Positions 34,060-45,500 of a DNA stretch of 64,000 nt are shown in pieces; positions within the stretch are counted from its first letter, which is position 1; every line of letters begins with the position of its first letter. The stretch lies in assembly GCA_964030475.1 (NCBI GenBank), contig CAXIPT010000008.1:3720568-3784567 (forward strand). The letters run 5' to 3'. The notes under the pieces were generated by a model. It was not told the origin of the DNA. It was given only the letters and a program-made list of their open reading frames with translations, and made no database searches. This DNA comes from Tethya wilhelma (Eukaryota > Porifera > Demospongiae > Tethyida > Tethyidae). The position numbers and the translations under genes were made by a program.

Positions 34060-35517
34060 AATGTATCTAGCCTTGATGTGCCTCTTCCCTTCCTCTCTAT
34101 GAAGGGAGAGACTACATGAGAACGAGGCCAGTCCATTGGTGAGAATAAAACTTACTCAGGCTGTACTTTGCATGTAAGGCCGACAAAGGGTAGAGTGTTG
34201 TTTTGAACTGTTCCACTTTATGAGCCTGCACAATATGTACGTATACATACATACATACATACATACATACATTTAGGTACAAATAATTATGTGGCTTGAT
34301 TAAAGGGACTTACCTGTGACATCATACAAGTAAGGAGTCCTCTCATCAACTTTACCACACTCTGTGGAAAGAGAAGAGGAGAGCAAATGCAGCTAAACAA
34401 ATGATATCGTACAGCGGGAAATTTTTGTATAGTGGAAATTTTCAAGATTTTCATATGCCGTTCGAATAATAATACGAAAATCAAAAATGTGAAAATTCAA
34501 CTTCCGCATTTACTTTATACGAGAGCGTGCCACGTATATGAAATTTAAAACTACGAAAAAATTTTCTGGCACGTTTTTAACGATTTATACGAAATTTTGC
34601 ACCAACGAAAATTTCCCACTATACAGTATAACTATTAGTGTATTGGAGAGACCACACTCAAAGTCGTTCTCTTTCAAGCTACATGGAAACCATTCACTGG
34701 TGGTGAGGTTGTAGTGGACAGACAACTGATTGTAAACAAAGCCTATTACTACAAAGGGAGGAAAACAACCAAGCTTGTTTGCCACTTCCCCACATCACAA
34801 GCAAGCTTCATGCAAGCAGGCATTCCAGCTAGTTGTATATAGCATTCCAACTCCTAGTTTCATGTTTAGGTTCAGATATATTTTCAAGTATTTCCTTGTG
34901 AATAGGAAGTCCTCAATTTCCAAACCATTAAACACAAACCCTTGAAGTTATGTGTGTCTATACCTGCTCCAGTTCGTAGGCCTTCAGTCTATCGTCCTCA
35001 CTGTCGGCTCTCCTTCTATAGGCAATGGACATGCCCCAAATGGAGAGGACACTGTACACATTGTCTCGGACCCACGCGTCGTTCTTGGCCCAGCCTGGAG
35101 TGCCATCTTGGTACAAGAAGGCTGGGAGGAGTCCAGTTACTGGATGCTATAGAGTCATGAATATTCACAGTTACTATGGTATTTTAAGCACATGAGTAGA
35201 TGGGTTAAACCCCTAGTAATTATAGATATGTCTCTTAAACGTGTATAATTCAAAAATAATGGTAGCTCCCAAGAAAGTAAACCAGATTATGATTGCCAGC
35301 TCTTTATATACAGACAAAATTCGTGTTGAGTAGTTTATGAAGCATGTTTATGTTCCAAAATTTTATTTACCTGGTAAGCAAGTATGGTTTTACTCAGTAA
35401 CCTATGTGATTCTATCAGTTTAGCTCTCGAGTCACTCCTTGATCTCTTCATAGCTGCAATAGTAGTCTCGCTTTCCGATCCACCTCGAGACCTGCTTCGT
35501 TTCCTTGCTAGAGACAT
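19495..35517 (-). CDS. PHKA: Phosphorylase b kinase regulatory subunit alpha
   Basis: PHKA is the large regulatory subunit of phosphorylase kinase, which activates glycogen phosphorylase. Exons (minus): 35371-35517, 34964-35146, 34314-34361, 34156-34225, 33541-33722, 32089-32268, [missing], 28824-28967, 28345-28563, 27904-28090, 25725-25993, 25215-25348, 24673-24842, 24161-24352, 23575-23851, 23336-23489, 23184-23257, 22714-22922, 22324-22422, 22145-22263, 21793-21963, 21652-21708, 20827-21033, 20432-20626 (or a second copy at 19888-20094 and 19495-19689). Phases agree throughout, for about 1,228 codons. Glucoamylase-like signatures include [46 protein letters not shown] and EIDPLNRR. The end, [15 protein letters not shown]...CKIS, carries a CaaX box for farnesylation, as in vertebrate subunits. 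About 25 residues between VIHVMHDQV and GFPAFAVEN are lost at the gap. Confidence 0.95.
20333..21030 (-). repeat. Duplicated PHKA 3' end (second copy of 19397-20094)
   Basis: AATATTATAGTTTGAACC starts both copies, and the sequence runs colinearly through the last two PHKA exons with few substitutions. Ns at 20105 and 20332 bracket a 226-bp insert (20106-20331) that I do not find elsewhere. Two haplotypes laid in tandem is the simplest explanation. Confidence 0.85.
21440..21636. mobile_element. MITE-like element, TIR family C, copy 1
   Basis: The left end is TACCGTATAGCGGGAAATTT and the right end AAATTTTCCCGCTATACGGTA, near-perfect inverted copies 197 bp apart in a PHKA intron. Related but decayed copies are at 34404-34629 and 27673-27903, with fragments near 31960-32040 and 33769-33915. 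Confidence 0.85.
24359..24465. repeat. (TG)n tract abutting a PHKA splice acceptor
   Basis: Dinucleotide repeats on the minus strand run up to GGCTCAG, the acceptor of the exon 24161-24352, so the CA-rich strand serves as its pyrimidine tract. Confidence 0.85.
26011..26083. repeat. (GT)n plus poly-G run around NNN
   Basis: A (GT)n tract, three Ns at 26051-26053 and about 30 G mark a contig join next to the PHKA exon 25725-25993. The same exon with the same GT tract ends in an N at 30871. Confidence 0.9.
26443..26661. mobile_element. MITE-like element, TIR family A, copy 2
   Basis: It begins AAACTGGTTTGAGAATGCG and ends GCATTCTCAAACCAGATGG then ACTTTA. Internal sequence aligns in reverse orientation with 1545-1786. 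The left terminus has lost a few bases. Confidence 0.7.
26921..27030. repeat. Imperfect (TG)n microsatellite
   Basis: About 110 bp of TG repeats interrupted by CG steps, in a PHKA intron. Confidence 0.9.
27673..27903. mobile_element. Decayed TIR family C element ending at a PHKA splice donor
   Basis: The left end TACCATATGGCAGGGAATTT and the right end (reverse complement TACCATATATATAAGTG) share the family terminus. The minus-strand intron after exon 27904-28090 begins GTACCATATATA, so the element terminus forms most of the donor. Confidence 0.55.
28113..28168. repeat. (GA)n microsatellite
   Basis: About 56 bp of GA repeats, roughly 20 bp upstream of the PHKA exon 27904-28090. The CT-rich strand is part of its acceptor region. 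Confidence 0.9.
28969..30870 (-). repeat. Duplicated PHKA block (copy of 24488-26050)
   Basis: It is bounded by Ns at 28968 and 30871 and repeats three internal PHKA exons as 29154-29323, 30035-30168 and 30545-30813. In place it would break the gene order, because it separates exon 32089-32268 from exon 28824-28967. It carries small indels and a 324-bp insertion relative to the other copy, so it looks like the other haplotype inserted by the assembler. Confidence 0.85.
29609..29932. mobile_element. 324-bp insertion present in one of two PHKA copies
   Basis: The other copy reads straight through (empty site near 25119). Here the insertion is flanked by ATTAT at 29604-29608 and 29933-29937, as for a 5-bp target duplication. 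Two GTGTTACCCACGTG motifs lie about 30 bp apart inside. I see no clear terminal inverted repeat and no ORF. Confidence 0.6.
30872..32088. other. PHKA intron where one exon should lie
   Basis: About 1.2 kb after the N at 30871. I looked for the residues that normally link VIHVMHDQV to GFPAFAVEN and did not find them. A family C fragment lies near 31960-32040. Confidence 0.5.
32344..32438. mobile_element. MITE-like element, TIR family B, truncated copy
   Basis: It retains CATATGGCAAAAATGTAC, CAGCTGTCATTTACTTTC and the terminus ATTGCACCCGCTCTAT, but the left terminus is missing. Confidence 0.7.
32876..33175. repeat. CTCGTTCCCAGGCTCTCTC repeat with inverted arms and short tandem units
   Basis: The arm around 32930-32970 (CCTAGTACGCGAAATCACG) is inverted at about 33043-33092 (CGATTTCGCGTACCAGG). 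After it, a 16-bp unit (GAGAGCCTGGGAAGA-like) repeats about four times to 33172. The CTCGTTCCCAGGCTC core also occurs elsewhere in the window. Confidence 0.65.
34002..34056. repeat. (GA)n microsatellite
   Basis: About 55 bp of GA in a PHKA intron, next to a TTGTTCCCAGGCTC repeat core. Confidence 0.9.
34404..34629. mobile_element. MITE-like element, TIR family C, copy 2
   Basis: The left end ATATCGTACAGCGGGAAATT and the right end AATTTCCCACTATACAGTAT form imperfect terminal inverted repeats in a PHKA intron. Confidence 0.7.
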
Positions 35518-35661
35518 CTGGTGTAGTTAAATTTTTCGAAACCGGCAAAGCTGATTTCGGATAAATAGAGAAAGTTTACTATCACAACTCTTGATCTGCA
35601 CGCTCAACACTTTTGCAAACAATGCTGTGCTGTGCACCAGCACACAAAGCCGAAGTTTAGG
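35518..35661. promoter_or_regulatory. Divergent promoter between PHKA and an O-fucosyltransferase-like gene
   Basis: PHKA starts at 35517 (minus) and the membrane-enzyme gene at 35662 (plus), so only 144 bp separate the start codons. No clear TATA box or palindromic site stands out. Confidence 0.5.
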
Positions 35662-36391
35662 ATGTTTTCAAGAAGAAGAATATTCGCATCTATAATCGTT
35701 TTAGCTGTCATTTTAGTAATATTTGTGTTCGTATGGAACAGAACTGGAGAGCCTGCTATCGCCCGGACTCGAAATGCAGCAAAGCATCGCCGAGGACACC
35801 ACAGTGTAGTCAAAGGTGTCGCGGCTCAACGCCTAGTAAAAGTTCGTCAAAATAGAGACAAAAAGAAAGAAGTAGCGAGACAACAAGACCAAGCTAGGAG
35901 TAACTTGCAGGGTGGAAAACAATCTGGAAAGGTGCCAAAGTGGGTTCAAAATGAGGCCGCTGTGGTTAATAATGACAAAGGCCATCATCAAGATGAGGAG
36001 AACTATGCACATCATGATGTTCAAGTTAACATGCAACAGATGCACACTAGAAATCTGCTTCAGAGAGCAGACATTGTAGATGCAGTACAACAGAAGCAGT
36101 CTCAAGTGAAGGCTGATAGTGGAAATTTGTTGATTGCTGGCAGAGCAGTTCAATCATCAGTACCCATTAGCACTACCAAAGTGAAATCTAGGCAACATCG
36201 TACTCTGGAGTGCAACGAGACACTTTTATCTCTTGTTAGCAAAGGAAACTGTGACATTAGAAATTTTGCACCAGAACCAAGACATCGAGTACGAGCAAAT
36301 CGTACTGGGTATGTACTTGCATTGACGTTCAGAGAACAGCAGACAAAAGCATCAGATAATATCTTTTCACTGCAGTGTTGGGCTAAAACTC
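35662..36391 (+). CDS. Type II membrane O-fucosyltransferase-like protein, 3' truncated
   Basis: The start MFSRRRIFASII precedes one membrane segment (IFASIIVLAVILVIFVFVW), then a long basic, Gln-rich luminal stem. It ends inside the first conserved block, GYVLALTFREQQTKASDNIF then SLQCWAK, which matches the other three family members at 37623-39437, 39744-41351 and 41794-43566. The coding frame runs into the N at 36392, so the catalytic part is absent from the assembly rather than shown to be lost. I chose ATG 35662 because upstream in-frame codons include no ATG. Membership of the family is clear; the function is inferred from the complete relatives. Confidence 0.75.
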
Positions 36392-36515
36392 NCTAGAAAG
36401 CGACAGTTATACATGGCACAGGCAGGATAGGAGTGTGCATACACCTGTACTCATAATACAATTAGTGTTAGTATGTAGCAAGAGTAGCTGAGGTAAAAAA
36501 CGCCATACATACACC

Positions 36516-39500
36516 TTAGCTGTAGGGAGGACTGCCGACTTTAACTAAGGGCTGGTTTACAGAGCCAGAAACCAAGCATGTTGTTTCATCTATAGCTTCG
36601 TTTGATAATGTCTGACCAAAGAAGTTGCCAAGTCTTTGAATGAAAGTGGCTGTGGAGTATTTAGTCCAGGGGCGACACTTGCACACACAATCATAATTGG
36701 CTTAGTTATAATTCCCACAGACAAGTACATGTAAACAGGTGTGTACAATGGCAAGTGATTAGTGGGCTTCCTGCACGTACTGGCACCCAATCCGTTACAT
36801 ACCATCCTGGTGCTCTGCAATAGTTGGTAGCATTTCGGTGAGCTTCTTCATAGCTGGACTAGTAACAACACATTGCATTTCTTTCCCACTAGACTCAACT
36901 AGTGCGGCAAACTCTGCAATTGAGACATAACATAGCATGTTGTTTCACAAAAACATCCTACAGCTGAAGAGTTATCTTAACTGCATGCTTATACATTTCC
37001 AGGCTGTACCTTAAGAGGCATAGTAATACACCAATAGTTACCTTGTATTGATAGATACCATAGCTCTGAAATCTCTTCCCACGCAGTACTATCACTGACA
37101 GATGTTGGAGAGGTGCTGGTTACTAGCGGCGATGAGATAGCAGCTTTGATTTGGGCACATTCCATTAACGAAGTTAAGAGCATTTGGGCTGTACACAACC
37201 AGGCTGTGTCAAGTGGTGTACCAGCTTTGGAGGAAAGTGTCAAAGCTCCTGTATTTTGTGGTGGATATACAATGTCATGGCTAAATGCATCATTCACCCC
37301 AACATAAACAGAAACCCACTAGCTATAACCATGCGAGGAAGCTATGGCAAACAGTATTAACGTAAGTAGTATTGGTAAGTTCCCATGGTTACTAGACAAA
37401 GGTTTACATGTACTCGCTGTGTGTTTATGCAGTTATCAATAATATTATGTAGTGATCGGCGGATTGGAAGGGGGGGAGAAAAAAGAAAGGTTTTAGTGTT
37501 ACTAAAATAAAGCACCCTAACAGGTATATAAACTAGAGGGTAAATAAAACCAGATTCAAACATAAACATGCACAACATACTGATATTCACAAAAATTTGA
37601 CTGGTAAAATGATTTCATGTGTCTATAGTTGAAATTTTGATGGACTTGTGCAAGATTTGACAACTCTAACACACCTCTCTCTCTCGTTGGGATGCAGTTC
37701 ATTGTAAAGATGGAGAGTGTGTCTTTGAAAAGCACCACCACCCACAAACAAGATGCACTTGGCTTGAGTCACTATAACTTGTTGAAGTAGTCCTATGTAT
37801 CCAGCATCTTTCAGTCGGGTGATATTCTCAAATGTGAATTCCCATTCGGGTATACTCATCTCTTTATACACTCCTTGGAAGAACCTTTTAAACTCCATCG
37901 AAAGTTCTGAATCAATCTTACTTCTCCACTTCTTGCTTCCATACTTGCCTATGTCTACAGAGAGAAAAGTGTTATCCAAGTGTTTGTCATATTTCAGGTG
38001 TTCTAATTCTAGAAGAGTTTGTTTGAAGCAGTAAGGCAAGACTGGAACCTTCTTGTGTATTGTCAGCAGTGTCATTTCATAGCGACCCATAACTGCTGTG
38101 AACGGCTCTCCATTGAGATATGTAGCTATGTACGATTGAGCATCCTTTAAGAGTCTATTGCTTGGAGTGATGTACTCTTGAATGGGAAACATTGATGTGC
38201 ACACATCTTTGATCAATATACGCTGTCCAGAGCCAAGACCTCTCCACATGTCCAGCACTATTGTCACATTCTGGGGCGAAAGTTCACCTAGCAAATGGGA
38301 GGTGAACTCCTCCATTGATAGTTGGTCACCATAATAAAAATTGAAACACACCGAGCGTGTTGTCCTGAAGCCTTTAGATTTTAAGTAAGCTAGTTCAGAT
38401 GGACTCGGCCATTTTGAATCACAACCACTCTTGTATCTGTCACCAACACGGGGATGAACTACACTCTCACCTTTCTTTTGTCTTTCCTTCAAGACACTCA
38501 CTGATGCATAGTTGAACTGCACAAGTACCAAATCCCTTGGAGCTTGTGTGATAAATTCAGACCATTCCACTAATGGTGAAAAGTGATCCCTTTCAGTTCT
38601 TCTAGTCCAGTCAGTCAGGTTGAAAAGATCTTCAAACTTGAGCATACTTGCTTGTAGTTTGTCATCCAGCGGTGTTCCCATGTAAGATTGTTTTGTGAAT
38701 GGTTTCACAACTGCAAGGTCTAGATGTTTGGCCCAACACTGCAGCTGAAACAAATTCCTTGAGGCCATTGTTTGCTGCTCATAAAAGTTTACAGCTAAAA
38801 CATATCCCTTCTTCTTAGTACCAGATCTATTGTCCATTGAAGTATCACTATTCAGTTGTTTAAGACTGCGAATGGTATTGGAAATAGCATGAGATTTGTG
38901 ACCAATTTCTTCAGAATGTGAGCCACTTAGCTTCTCATTTGAAGGTACACCTGGTCTACTCGGTTGACTTAAAACTTTATTTTTCTGTTCTAATTCAAAG
39001 TTTCCAGACTTTTTATTGGAAAGAGAGCTTCTGCTCACCATTGAATCAACAGTGTGCAGTGAATTAGATGGGACCACATTTCTCCTCCTGGGTATATTAC
39101 CATCTCTTGTATCGTTTGGACGAACATTGATCACTTTAATATTTTTCTCCGGTCGTACTTTAGGATGCCTTGGATTAACTTCTTCTTCAACTTCACTCAC
39201 TACTTTACCGAATGAATACAACATCTTGTGATGTGGATCGATTGGTTTCTCCCCCATTTCCATATTGTGGTGATGACGATAGGCCCCCACTCCCAGCAGA
39301 CGAAGGTCAGAGCCCATCATTGACTGTTCATCTTGTGTCAGATGGTGAGTAGTATCGTTCATAAATGTTATGAATATGCAAATGATGAACAAACTGGCCA
39401 CAAAGATGATAGTGTGGAACAACTTGTTGAGAAACATCTTGAGCGATTGTTAATATTCACTAAACCAGATAGTAATGTATCTATATACTTGAATAGACTC

Positions 39501-42500
39501 GTAGTGATGTATAGAGGTTCTCTTCGCACTTCAACATGAATTCAAACTAGGTACAATTCACCTTGGTGTTAAAAATAAAACTTTGGAATGTCGTTGTCAT
39601 ACTACCTTCACTATAAACGTGCATGGGTGTACACACATTCTCATTAAGCCCTTATGTATCCACTGAGTACACAAAGTCCATTGAGTTCAGTAGATAGTAT
39701 GCTGGTCTCAACATACATTTCATTGTGGTAGCTATTATACAAGATGCATGAAAGAAGATGCTCAAAGTTGAATAGTTTCAGAATATTAATAGCAATAGTT
39801 GTTCTAACAACCACTGCCACCTATTTCTATTTGTTCACTATAGCCAATAACGTGAAACATGAAGAAAGCACATCACTAACAGGCAAACGGGAGTATTCAG
39901 ACCCCACATTGAGAGCTGGAGATATCATCACCCAATGGAGCATAGGTCCACATTTAACTTCTGAAAGCAGTTCTTCCACCACTGATCATCAGACAACTAG
40001 ACTCAAAGCATCAATAGAAGATATTCATCCTACAACACAAAACAACAATCACTTGAAGTCAAAAGTCGTCAAACACTCTTCCTATGATATCGATGATACA
40101 CCACTTCCTAGAGATGGCATGTCAAATGGATATGTGCTAGCAGAGAGCTTTTGGGAACAACAGACCTCTGGTTGTAGAAACCTTCAAAACCTTCAGTGTT
40201 GGGCTGGTAAGTATGGTATGAATGTAGTTGAGCCTTTTGTTGAGCACTCGGTACTACATACACCATTTGTGTCCATGAAACCAAGCGCATTGAAATTCAG
40301 TGACATGTTTGATTTGGAATTCTGGAACACAGAGAGCTCTAAATTGGGAAGCTCACGACTAGTACCATGGAACGTGTTTGTACAACAAGCACCAAGAGAC
40401 CTTATAGTGGTTCATTTAAACTATTATTCAGCTGGTAGTAGCAAGAAAAACAGCCGATATTCTTCCAAATCAAGGTATTTGCATGAATGTCCCAGCATGA
40501 AGAGTTGGCCAAATGAAAAAGAGGCGTATACTCTTACCAAGCTCAAATTCAACATTGTCAGGCGGGTCTGTATCAACTTTGAATACAAGGACTTTCTCTC
40601 ACTGGAGGAATTCCACAATGTGATATTTGGAGAATATGCAAACAAGAGTGTCAATGTATTCTTCTGGCAGTGGAGAGGTCTGGGTCCAGGACGGGTACTA
40701 GTGAAGGAGGGAGGGTGTTCCAATACCGGCATTCAAGAGAACATGAAGGTTAGCAAACAAGTGGTGAGGGATGCTGAACTGTACATTCGCAAGTATCTTT
40801 CATTCTCAGTGTATGACAGTGGTCAAGTTAGCAATGCTCAGATGAGTACTAGAAATGAGTCTGGCTACATTGCTATCATAGCACGTCTGGAAAAGTCAAA
40901 GAAATCATTTTCAAAATCGGAAGGCATCATCCCTTACTGCTTCGAACAGTTACTAAGCTACCACAGAAGTGTTTCGAAAGCCAGCTCACTACAAAGAACA
41001 TTCCTATCCATTGATATTGGGAAGTATGGTAGCCACAGTTTTAGGAGTACTGGAGATAGCAGCAACTTGGATACAGAGTTTCGGAAATTCTTCAAAAAGC
41101 TTTATGGGAGCAAACAGAGTATATCGAATTGGGAGAGAACGTTTGAGGATGTTAGTCATACCACTGATAAAGGATATGTTGCACTATTGCAGAAGGTGAT
41201 TGCTACAAAGGCAGAGTGTGTCATATTCATTGGAGGCGGTTCATTTCAAAAACATGCACTGAAACTTTACCAACAAAGCCACAAGGAGGAAAACTGGTGC
41301 ATAAATATTGTTAAAGAATGCACGTTAGATAAAAACCTACCATTTAGTTAATACAATATGCAATATGCAACACAGTATTATAAACTTACATAAAGTCGTA
41401 TATCCAGGAGTGCAGGACAATGTCATAAATACATGAGACCAATTGAGGTGGAGCTAATTAAACTACTACATTAGCATGCATGATCACAAGCCATGCACCA
41501 TAGTGCACATAATGTATGTACACACTGAGCGTGGATGCTACAGCAATTAACATTCCAGAAGGTCACATTCTGTACTAGTAAACATGTAACCAAGGGAACC
41601 ATCTATCTAGCTACATGAATGTAGTTCAGACATGACCTGAGAGCAGCTATATATAGTGTGCAAGAAAAGCCTGGATTTATTTTAAATGCTGTAACTATCA
41701 ACTATTAACCTACAGCATGTTCATGCAGTCTACATGAGCAGTGGAAAACCATTTTAAAGGTTGTGAAGAGAAAAATATAACTGAGGTTTGAAGATGGGTA
41801 TGGTTTACGCAGAGATTTTTAAGATTATCTTTGGTATTTTACTCGTGTTCATACTCTTCCTGATCAACTTCAACCTCTACTACCTGTCAGCAGAGACATA
41901 CACTGACAAAGCACCCAGCTCTCAAGCTACCTTCATCACATCAAGGCTGAAGGAGAGAAGAGGGATGTCAATTGATACCTTGACCGATTTCAATACACCT
42001 AGTCTAAGAACTGAAATTCAGACTACTAATCGTCATTCTGATATAGAAGCACCTCGTCCCACTAATGTGGTGACTCCTACTAGAGTACTTTTAAGATATA
42101 CAGAGGAACGGCTCTATCACACAGTGTCAGTTGATAACAATGATGATGATGATAAAGAGCTCTACCAGCTTCCAGCAACAGTATCCATGATACTTGGCTC
42201 TGATGAACAAAGGATAGATGAAACACAGCAACAGTTACTTGAAGATAAGAGGATTACAACCACCACAGCATTGGCACGCTCATCCTCTCATTCTCACTCA
42301 AACCGGTCTGTGGAGCAAAAGGGTTATGCTGTAGTCATGAAAATCTACGAACAACAGACAATGGCATCTGGTAATCTTCTTCAGCTGCAGTGCTGGGCAA
42401 GCTATCTCAATATTGTCATTTTAAAACCTTTCATGAAAGATTCTAGTCTACTTACTCCACTTGATGAAGAAGCTTTGTCAAAAACATTGAAACTGGACGA

Positions 42501-45500
42501 TGTTTATGATATGGCTGATTGGGATGAGCATGCTAGGAATAAAGGGTATGCCCCTTTAATAGAGTGGGATAATTTTCTACAAAATGCACCCAGGGATGTC
42601 ATCATTGTTCAAATGAAATACCCAACATTGACATATGTGAAACAGGTTCGTTCTGAAGGAAAGCCTTTCCCAAGAGTGTGGGATGGAAATGACAAATACA
42701 AAGAAGGATGCAAGTTCAAAATGATTGGCAAAAAAGCATCGCAATTTCTCATGAAACACGACTTCAGAATTGTACACCAAGCTTGTTTCAACTTTGTCAC
42801 TGGAATTGAACTACCGATGAAAAAAATTCACGCCGATATCTTTGGAGACTATGATGCATCGAAAGTGACTGTCATTATTGATGAGTGGAGAGGATTGGGA
42901 GAAAACCAGAGGGTGTTAGTTGAGGATGAGATCTGTATAGAACAGGTACCATATCGTGAACACACAAGGCCAAGTTCAAAGGTTGTCAGTGATGCACAAG
43001 TGTATGCTAACATGTATCTGAGCAATGGAGACTACAACACACAGCAAGAGAATGGTGCCGGCTATATAGCAGTTATAGCGAGATTTGAAATGACCGGGCT
43101 GACTCGAAAGATCAACAGTCAATCTGACGATCGCCATGCCATAATTCCACACTGCTTGCAACAAACACTCAACTACTTGGACAAACTCAAACAAAAATCA
43201 GGACTGAGGAACGTATTCCTCTCCTTTGATGCTGGAAAGTATGGCAGCCACAGTTTTGCACAAAAGGAATACTATGGCCATTATGCCGACTTGGAATCAT
43301 TTGTAGGCAAAGTGTACAATGGTGGCATGAACATCCACGAGTGGGAGAAGACCTTTGAGACAGTTGCACGGACTACAGACTCAGGCTACATAGCCAAGTT
43401 ACAGCAGGTCATTGTAACGAGAGCCAAGTGTATTCTGTTTGTAGGAGGTGGGTCGTTTCAACGCCACGCTCTACACTTGTACCAGCAGCTTCATCCAGAT
43501 CCAACTGATCAATGTATAGTGGTGATTGAGAAGTGTACGAGTGCATATAGACCCATTCAAAAGTAGTTATAAAGAATTATGCAAAACTCTGTGTAAAACA
43601 ACCAACATATGTGCTCTTATGATACAAAGATTGAAATGATTGTGATTAGCCTCGTTCCCAGGCTCTCTCCCTGCAATATTAGCTGAAAAGGCTAGATTGT
43701 GATCACAATAAACAATAGTTTTTGTAAAAAAAAAACATGCATAGAATAACAATTATTGGGCATGTATAAAGGTGATAAAGCAAGGTTACGTAGAGAGCTG
43801 GCTCGCATATATTAGTAATGGCATGAGTAAGAACCACAGTACCAAAATGTTTTGATAGAAGCATTGCATGTACATGAGTTGTAACATTGGGGTCACTAGC
43901 TATACCATATACATGCACTAACCTTATTGGCTAATGAACAATGACTGGAATGAAGACAATACCCATTTACGAATATACTATGCATACATATAACCACATC
44001 TATTGTAGTCTGTAGATCTACAACTAGCAGTTCAAAGGTCATCAGGCTTCCATGGAACTGATCACTGAGTGTGTAGATAACAGTTTAAGCTTCTGAGCTT
44101 ATAGTTACTGAAACTGATGAGTGATAAACTGATGAGAACTTCTATCAAAAGAATTATCTTAGCAGTAGGTGTACTGTTCCTGATCTCAGTGACATGGCAG
44201 ATAGGGGTACATATATCACTCATTCAACATGGACGCCACATTCTGCCTAGCCTACAAAAAACTAGAAGTATAGAAAATATAAATAGGCCACTAATCCCTG
44301 TTCTCCTAGGAGAGAATGTAGTGATCTTTAATATGTCCTATTGGAAGTGGCTGCCTGAAACTGAGGTGGATTCAAGGAAGAGATATCCAAAAGCTTCACT
44401 AACAGTCCACCCAACTCTCATTGAAAATGGTGGCATTGTGACTCTCAAATGGACCAACATTCCTCCTCACAAACACTCCCCATGGATGGGATTGTATTGT
44501 CCGGCTGATTCTGCTCCAAGTAGTCTCATTGACTACTGGTCGATCAGAGGGTTGTCCCCACTACCTGACCATGGACAGGTCAATGTAACTTTGTTTAATA
44601 TCCGAGAAGAGTGTCAGTTTCGTTTCTACCTGAACGACTCTTACACAGAACTGGTTGCCAAGAGTCGCACTGTGCAGTTCATTGGAGGGAAAGAAGCACC
44701 AATACATGGCCATCTTGCACTGACAGGAGACCCTGATGAAATGAGGGTGATGTGGACCTCAGGAATAAAATCACCACCACCTATGGTTCACTATGGACTT
44801 TGCAATGGGGAACTATCTTTCTCTGCCTCTGGTACATCAACAACGTACACTGCTGCTGATATGTGCGGTCCTCCTGCCAACCAATCCACTTATTTCAAAG
44901 ATCCTGGATATCTACACAATGTTCTCCTAACAGGACTCAAGCCAAACACAATCTACTGTTATCAATTTGGTAACCAAGCCAGCAACCAATTCAGTTCTGT
45001 GAAGATGCTTCGTACAGCATTGCCTGCAGGGCTAGACCACCCATACCAGTTCATAGTGTATGGGGATATGGATCTTACCAGAGCGCCTGGAGCTGAGGCA
45101 ACTTGTGCTAATGTATACAAAGATGTACAAAGTAAGGATACAGCATTTGTACTGCACGTTGGAGATCTGAATTATGCTGGGTTTTGCCTATCGCTGGGAT
45201 GAGTTCATGACACACATTGAACCCATTGCAACTCAAACACCATATATGATAACCATTGGAAACCATGAGCAAAACACAATGGTTGGTGGTAGCAAGGATC
45301 CCAGTGGTGTAACAGGCAACGGGTTTCATCCTTCCTGGGGGAATTATGGTCATGATTCAGGTGGAGAGTGTGGGGTGCCCGTCTATCATCGATTCCACAT
45401 GCCTGACAATGGAAACAAACTGTGGTGGTACAGTTTCAAGTACGGAGTGGTTCATTTCATACAGATCAGTACTGAACACAACTTCACACGTGGATCGAAG

